From contig WTPW01000870.1 in the NCBI GenBank assembly GCA_009809945.1, forward strand, positions 65,999-129,998: a DNA stretch of 64,000 nt, written 5' to 3'. This document shows, one piece after another, positions 58,185 through 64,000 of this stretch; within the stretch, counting starts at the first letter, position 1, and every line of letters starts with the position of its first letter. This DNA comes from Gigaspora margarita (taxonomy: Eukaryota; Glomeromycota; Glomeromycetes; Diversisporales; Gigasporaceae). Made by a program: the position numbers and the translations under genes. The notes under the pieces are model-generated. The model saw only the letters and a list, made by a program, of their open reading frames with translations, made no database searches and was not told the origin of the DNA.

Positions 58185-61100
58185 ATGCCAAAGTACAAAA
58201 AGAAGCAAAAGCGTAATCACAAACATGCCCCTCCTGTGGACCAGGACACCAATATGGATAATGCTACTTCACAACTACTAGAAAATGAGGCCACTACCCC
58301 ACAACAATTGCCTAGTGAAATTGGGGAATCTAGCTTACCCCTGAAAATTCTGATTATGACATTATCACAACAACAATCGAATACCGATCAGGAAATTCCC
58401 ATGTATACACAACAACAAATGATCATCGAACAGGAATTTCCCACACCCACAGAAACAGACGGAACAAATTTTCCCACGGCCACACTCCAATCCCCAGACC
58501 TGAACCTGCATGAACAAAATGGTCAGATTCTGACTCAGATAACCCAAATGAATTCTATGGACCCACCTGACTTGGAAGGGGCACCCGATTTGGAAGGACC
58601 CCAGGATTTATCCGTTACTGAATCCAATATCACAAGGACTCTACCGCCAACATCAGAAGACAAAGCACCAGTATCATCCGACCACCCCCGGAATGTCACT
58701 ATAGAAGAAACCGAGTCTATTGAGGAAACCGATAATGATAGGATGGAAACTGAATCAAACCACCACACAGTCACGGGAACTTAAGTTAGCATCGATGAAG
58801 GAAAACCTAGCTACAGCCAAATAGTCTCCGGGAAAAAAAATATCAGACAGCCTAATCCAATCAAATTAGAACAAGAGGCAAAATGGTCAAAACAGACACT
58901 AGCGAAACTAACAAAATTCAGAAAATCACAGTTACAACCATTTGACTCGACTGGTTGGAACTTAAAAGAGATTAAAGAAAGTCTAGCCTCGAAAGAAAAA
59001 TTAAAGCTATTATTGGAACACAAATTCAAAACTGCCCTACCTCGTTTTACATTCCATCAGCGATATCTGCAAAATTCTATCATAGAGATACCGCATTCTT
59101 TAGAAGTTTCACCCAAACCTTAACTGGTCGACCCCAACATCAAATGGAGTTCAACAACTTGTTCCTACAAGCTCTGGATCTATACAAACAACAACACGGG
59201 GTACTAGCTACCAACAAAAAGAATCGAAACCAGATATTTGAACTCCTTCGAGCGAAACTAGCTATCGATTACCTCACCAACTTGGACCTTTTTCTACTTG
59301 ATGCTTGGGAAATCACCCAGAATATCCTCTATCTGGCAAACTTCGCAAAAAGAAAAAATATAGAACTAAGCTTCAACGAAATTAGACGAATTGTATCTGA
59401 CATCTCCATAGACAAAAAACCAATGATACCTGAACAATACAAAGAAATCTACCCTGAAATTCTAAAAGCACTCCCCTTTCAGTTACTAATTGAAAACAGA
59501 CTACAACTTGGTTCTTATATAAAAATCTTAAGATTAATCTTCAGATTCGAACAATTGCTAGACAATTATATTCGAGACTCGTGGGCCCCCTTACCATCAA
59601 ATTACAAACTACTAAATGAATCAGTACGGGGAATGTTTCTCATTACCGACATGGCCAACCTTAAAGACTTACCAGAGTACAGACGCACTCTACAAAAATA
59701 CTATATCTGCACAAGAATTCCAGACAGCTACTTCAACCTACCTCCTCCTAAACTACCACTCCCCCTTACGCCACAGGACTTGACACCTAGACTTAAAGAA
59801 AAGTTTCCCTTCTTGCCTAAAAATGAGAAGGACTTCAAAGAACACGTGCGGCTACTACGCACAGACTACCGATTTACCAGACTACCAAATAACTACCTAA
59901 TCCCCCGTAAACACCTTCCAACTAACCCTACTAATTTAGGATGGCAAAGATTCAATTTCCCAATGACTACGACTAAGGAGGTAGAAAAATTCCTCAAAAA
60001 AATCCCATCCTACTATAACGTACCCTGTCCACTACCACTTCAATATGCTAGTTTTAATTACACAAACCTACCGACTCTGCCTCTGATTGCAGAAGAAGTA
60101 ACAAAAGTGAATATAACCACACCATTCACAAATAAAAGACAACTTGTAACCAGTGTTTAAAATTCAAATCGAAAGTTATGTTCTCAAAGGAGCATAATTT
60201 AAATTTTTATTGTTCTCAAAAACTTTTTAGTGTTCATTATATATTAAATATATTGAACATAAATTTTTAAAGAATGTTCATGNTTATATTAGCTTCATAC
60301 AATATTGATATATATTATTTATTAATTTACAACAAAATTAATTCAAATTAATAAAATCAATAATATAATAATTAATTCTATGATCAAGTTTGTACTATTC
60401 TTGGTATGCTAATTGAAAATTAAGCTTTTCTTATACTGCACCTACTTACTTATAGTTTAACATATAGTGAATTAAAGTTATATCTAACTTTTAATAATAA
60501 AATAATAGATTATAAATAAATAATTTATGCTCTGATAGTTTAATATAGTAAATAAAATAAATTTTAATAAAGAATTTATTGTTAATAGAATAATAACTTA
60601 TTTGAAAATAAATTCTATACTTACCATTTACACACTAAGTTCATGCTTATCTATTAATAATTTTAAACTTTGTATATGATTCTTTGTATTTTTTCAACAT
60701 AACACAATGTATTATATAATTTAATTTCTAATAATTTTGTTAAAACTTCAAGTGCTTTTTATATTTGCTTAAGTAAAACAAGCCTTTTTATAATATTTTA
60801 CTAATGCTACTGTTGGTTAATGCAATAAATTAGAATCCAATTACTTTGTTATTTAACTATTTAAACTTTGTACTAATAAATACTTTGTGACTTTTTTATT
60901 TACTTAGTATTAGCATATTATTTAACCCAAATCATCTATATATAAGTCTATATAATAGTGATACTCTCAATATAAAAAACACACTGCATGGCTAATGAAT
61001 GTTTTATTTTAAAAATCTTTAAAGGCTATTTTCTTAAATATTTGTTATCCATATTGTAAGACTTTAAACATATGTGCTACATATAGCACATATATATGTA

Positions 61101-61692
61101 TAGAATTTGTTATGTTCAAATTACATTATCAAATTGATAAACATTTTATATAATTTATTGTTCTCATTAGTAAATCTAGAACATAAAAATTTTATAAATG
61201 TTCTCTTTGAGAACATTTCAAGAGGACAAAATGTTCTCAAATAAGAGAACTTTTTTTTAAATATGATGTTCTTAAAAAAACTCAAATGTTCATTGAGAAC
61301 CATGAGAACATTGAATTTTAAACACTGCTTGTAACAGCTATCAAAGAGTTATATGAGCACTACTACTTCCACAAAATCCCAGAATCCTGGATCAGAATGG
61401 AAGGAAAGGACGCAATCAGTGAGAAAATAACATACTTACTCTCCACGCAACAAGATTTAGAGCGTATCTTACTAGAAAAAGGGATCAAAGACATTACAAT
61501 ACCTATTAAAAAACACCAATATTTAGAAAAGGCAATAGAACAACTCCATGAATACTTCGTGTTCACAAACACTCCAAGCTACTTATTCGACCACCTCAAG
61601 GACTTACCTCAACCAGCTTTGAACTGTTCAGACCACACCCACCTTCGCTACAAAAAGACAGCACTCTGGAATAGAGCGATAAGGATATCCTA
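58185..61692 (+). pseudogene. LINE ORF1 (first protein of a non-LTR retrotransposon), disrupted
   Basis: From ATG 58185 the frame begins MPKYKKKQKRNHKHAPP (basic), passes through a Gln/Thr/Glu-rich region and meets an in-frame TAA at 58782. The same frame then continues with SIDEGKPSYSQIVSGKKN. Near 59070 a one-base shift moves the frame to the one open at 59144-60150 (FNNLFLQALDLYKQQHG onward). At 60151 a 1177-bp hAT-type element interrupts it. After the second copy of the target duplication the frame resumes at 61336 (AIKELYEHYYFHKIP) and stops at 61692. The position just before an endonuclease/reverse-transcriptase frame identifies it as ORF1, presumably an RNA-binding chaperone, although I see no zinc knuckle or other known domain. 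Upstream 57960-58184 is a possible 5' leader. Confidence 0.7.
60151..61327. mobile_element. hAT-type MITE, TGTTCTC motif, 8-bp target duplication
   Basis: Ends CAGTGTTTAAAATTCAA (exact in both orientations) are flanked by a perfect 8-bp duplication CTTGTAAC (60143-60150 and 61328-61335). Subterminal zones carry TGTTCTC/GAGAACA words: about three at 60180-60240 and about eight at 61190-61310. The middle is AT-rich and noncoding. It lies inside LINE ORF1. Confidence 0.93.
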
Positions 61693-61709
61693 ATTTCAGA
61701 TAACTAACT

Positions 61710-64000
61710 ATGAGCGAAGTCATAGGAGAAAGAAGCTCGTCTTCTTCAAGCACAGTTAGTCCTAGCTTAAACACTAACAACCTATTTTCTACTAACGTTA
61801 CTTATGACCTTAATATAGAACAAAGCACTAACTACCAAAACACAAACAATCCTGTTAGAAATACAAACACTAATAATGAAGAATTGCCAGAAGAAATAAA
61901 TAAAGACTCTACAGACAACACACTATACAATAGATTTACCTTCTCATTCAAAGAAGGAGTCAATATAGCCACCCACAATATCAGAGGCTTATCTAGAAGC
62001 ACAAAATTACAAGAATGGATCAAATTCTGTGCAGAAGCAAATCTACATATCATTGCCTTGTCAGAAATAAACTAACAGAGAACTGTGCAATTGGACTATC
62101 CAACCCTTTATACAATATATACACGTCAAATTTCATAACATACGAAGACCACCAAAGAGAGGCTAGCTTGGGAGCAGCACTCATGATATGCCACTACCTG
62201 CAACCTCATATACACAATATAAAGACCCTTCCCGGAACTGCAATAATGGTGGACTTGTTCCTTNCNNNAAATAANAAAACAAGAATNNTCTCCATNTACC
62301 TTCCTTCCAACCATCAGGACCTTTCAATCAAAACACAAACAGAAACCTCTAAATGGTTTAAAGAAGCGAAAAACCAGAACTAGCATGTCATACTAATGGG
62401 AGACTTTAACTCCAACCAATACCGGAATAAAAAAACACAAATATTCAAAGATCTAAACTCGATGGGGGCTATAAGTACTTTGGACTTTCACTATATAACA
62501 GAACCCACATGGCTGGGACCATCGACAGACAGCCAGATCAATGACATATGGGTGCTACCAGACCTATTAATGGATTTGGAACGACCGATTATTACAAATG
62601 CGAAATACATTTCAGGCAGCGATCATCAAATTATTACTACAACCTGGCACACTGACATCTTATCACAAGAACACAAAAAGAAAAGAAACAAAAAACGGAA
62701 GCAGAAAATATATCAATTCTCCAAAATGACTAGAGAAGAATGGGACTCCTTTATGGAAGAACTGAATAAAAGATTCAAAGAAAAAACTCTTGATAAGAGA
62801 CTAACAAATCAAAAAGAACTAAACTCGGCCTGGAGTTTCTGGTCCATCGAAATAAAAACAATGATTAACAGAAAGATTCTGTTTATCTTTACAAACCCAA
62901 AACAATATTTTGCACTCTCCCTAAGAGCTATTAAGCTCCACATAGCACTCAAGACAATGAACAAACTGCTACATAAAATAACCCAAAAGGAAAATACATC
63001 ACTTGAAGTCCTAAATAAAATGATAAGAAAAATCTCAAAACTAACAGATATTAGTATAACAGAAATTACTGAAACCTCCATACACGAACAATAGCTAGAA
63101 GAAATAGTCTGTTCCCTAAAAGACATAAAAAATACCATTTGGGTAAGTTGAAACCAAGAAAAGTGACAGGAATTAAGCGACAATATCAACTTCTATATAA
63201 ACCGGCGCTATCAGGACTTTAGAGATAACACAAGCAGAAGGTTAGACTCCATACTACAAAGGAAAACTGATCCAGTCCGTACGGATAAAATTATCCTCCC
63301 AGACAAAATTTTATCAGAAAGGAAAGACATCCTGGAACACATCCGCCAGCACTCAAAAATTTGGACCAAACACAACCCNAGCAATACAAGTTACAAAGCA
63401 GAATGGGAAGNNGATTACCTTNCTNTGAAACNTGTAGATCCCAANATCTACAACAATGTAACAAAAGAAATTACAATAGAAGAACTGACTGACACGATCT
63501 CAAAATCCCCAAAAGACAAAGCGACTGGCCCTTCTGCAATACCTAATGAGGTTCTACAACACTTACCCCCCCTCGCCCTCACCTGCTTACTGAAAATACT
63601 CAATGCTTGTCTTTCAACCAACACTATACCGGATCAGTGGCTGAATGACAATATCTGGCTTATCCCAAAGAAAAAACGATATAACTACGACCTAAACACA
63701 ACAAGACCAATAACCTTGATCGAACGTACACGAAAAATTTTCACCAAAATAATTAATAATAGACTCACCACCCCTATTATGAGATATGAAGTCTTATCAC
63801 CTTACAATTTTGCAGCCTTCCCAGGACAGTTGACCATACAACCAATCTCCAACCTTACCTATATGTTAGAAGATGCAAATACAAACAATAAAGAAATATG
63901 GGTCCTGGTACAAGATATGTCTAGGGCATTCGACTCGGTCCATGTCCCGACCCTAGAACAAGCAATGATTCGAATAAAGATACCAAAAAAAATAATTGAC
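61710..64000 (+). pseudogene. LINE ORF2: apurinic endonuclease plus reverse transcriptase, partial
   Basis: From ATG 61710 a Ser/Asn-rich leader is followed by an APE-type endonuclease: NIATHNIRGL near 61960, IIALSEIN near 62050 (catalytic Glu), MGDFNSN at 62396, NDIWV near 62545, and SGSDHQI near 62615 (catalytic Asp-His). A reverse transcriptase follows: SPKDKATGPSAIPNEVL near 63505, IPDQWLNDNIWLIPKKK near 63625, RPITLIERTRKIFTKI near 63700 and VLVQDMSRAFDSV near 63905 (box A Asp). The window ends before the FADD-type active site. The frame is broken: a one-base shift near 62070, in-frame TAG at 62381 and 63092, and two TGA codons at Trp-like positions near 63147 and 63165. N bases occur at 62264-62296 and 63379-63445. 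This is a non-LTR retrotransposon in which ORF2 starts 18 bases after ORF1 ends. Confidence 0.85.

Noticed and set aside
58811..59029. Reverse-strand frame over LINE ORF1
   Set aside because: Shadow of the sense ORF1 frame, which continues through this region on the plus strand.

Overview
The window looks like nuclear DNA of a filamentous fungus, most likely an arbuscular mycorrhizal fungus (Glomeromycotina, Rhizophagus-like). This is an inference from the very AT-rich sequence, the introns of about 80-110 nt with GTAAGT donors, and three gene families greatly expanded in that group (BTB-BACK-TLDc proteins, Sel1-repeat/kinase-like proteins, and a heavy load of non-LTR and Ty3/gypsy relics). 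Several ambiguous bases (N) are present. Few host genes are recognisable; most of the 64 kb is transposons inserted into transposons.

Main result: on the minus strand, 30540 to 25532, lies a gene built almost entirely of microexons. A first exon encodes a signal peptide ending in a Lys-Arg site. It is followed by 43 exons of exactly 3 nt, one of 6 nt and a short last exon. They are embedded in about 45 introns (mostly ~100 nt) that are tandem copies of one another. Read in the phase set by exon 1, the exons make a 78-residue secreted protein without an internal stop. Its roughly 50-residue mature part has a six-cysteine, knottin-like framework. The introns are conserved and the 3-nt exons vary, the reverse of a normal gene.

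Layout. 1-8.1 kb: MITEs, a 2.2-kb fold-back element with tandem repeats, and a minus-strand LINE remnant with RNase H, split by a small hAT-type MITE. 8.6-10.6 kb: decayed Ty3/gypsy integrase and chromodomain. 10.8-15.7 kb: a composite hAT-like element filled with nested palindromic elements. 15.8-20 kb: a ~130-bp tandem array broken by a 5'-truncated LINE with a 15-bp target duplication. 20-25.4 kb: fold-back element carrying a 1.1-kb tRNA-headed retroposon, plus a duplicated segment. 25.5-30.6 kb: the microexon gene. 32-36 kb: mostly noncoding, with one hAT MITE. 36.8-38.4 kb: an intact two-exon BTB-BACK-TLDc gene. 38.6-42.1 kb: a Sel1/kinase pseudogene interrupted by a hAT MITE. 44.1-44.4 kb: a cold-shock-domain gene with a frame problem. 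45-57.9 kb: motif islands and nested MITEs, including a four-level nest at 50.0-52.0 kb. 58.0-64.0 kb: a LINE (ORF1, then endonuclease and reverse transcriptase) running off the window end, with a 1.2-kb hAT MITE in ORF1.

A second theme is a set of non-autonomous hAT-type elements (8-bp target duplications, TAG or CAG termini). Each is loaded with its own short motif repeated in both orientations (for example ATCCGGAT, AATGACC, TGTTCTC, TCAAATTTGA). No hAT transposase gene is visible, so they would have to be mobilised from elsewhere.
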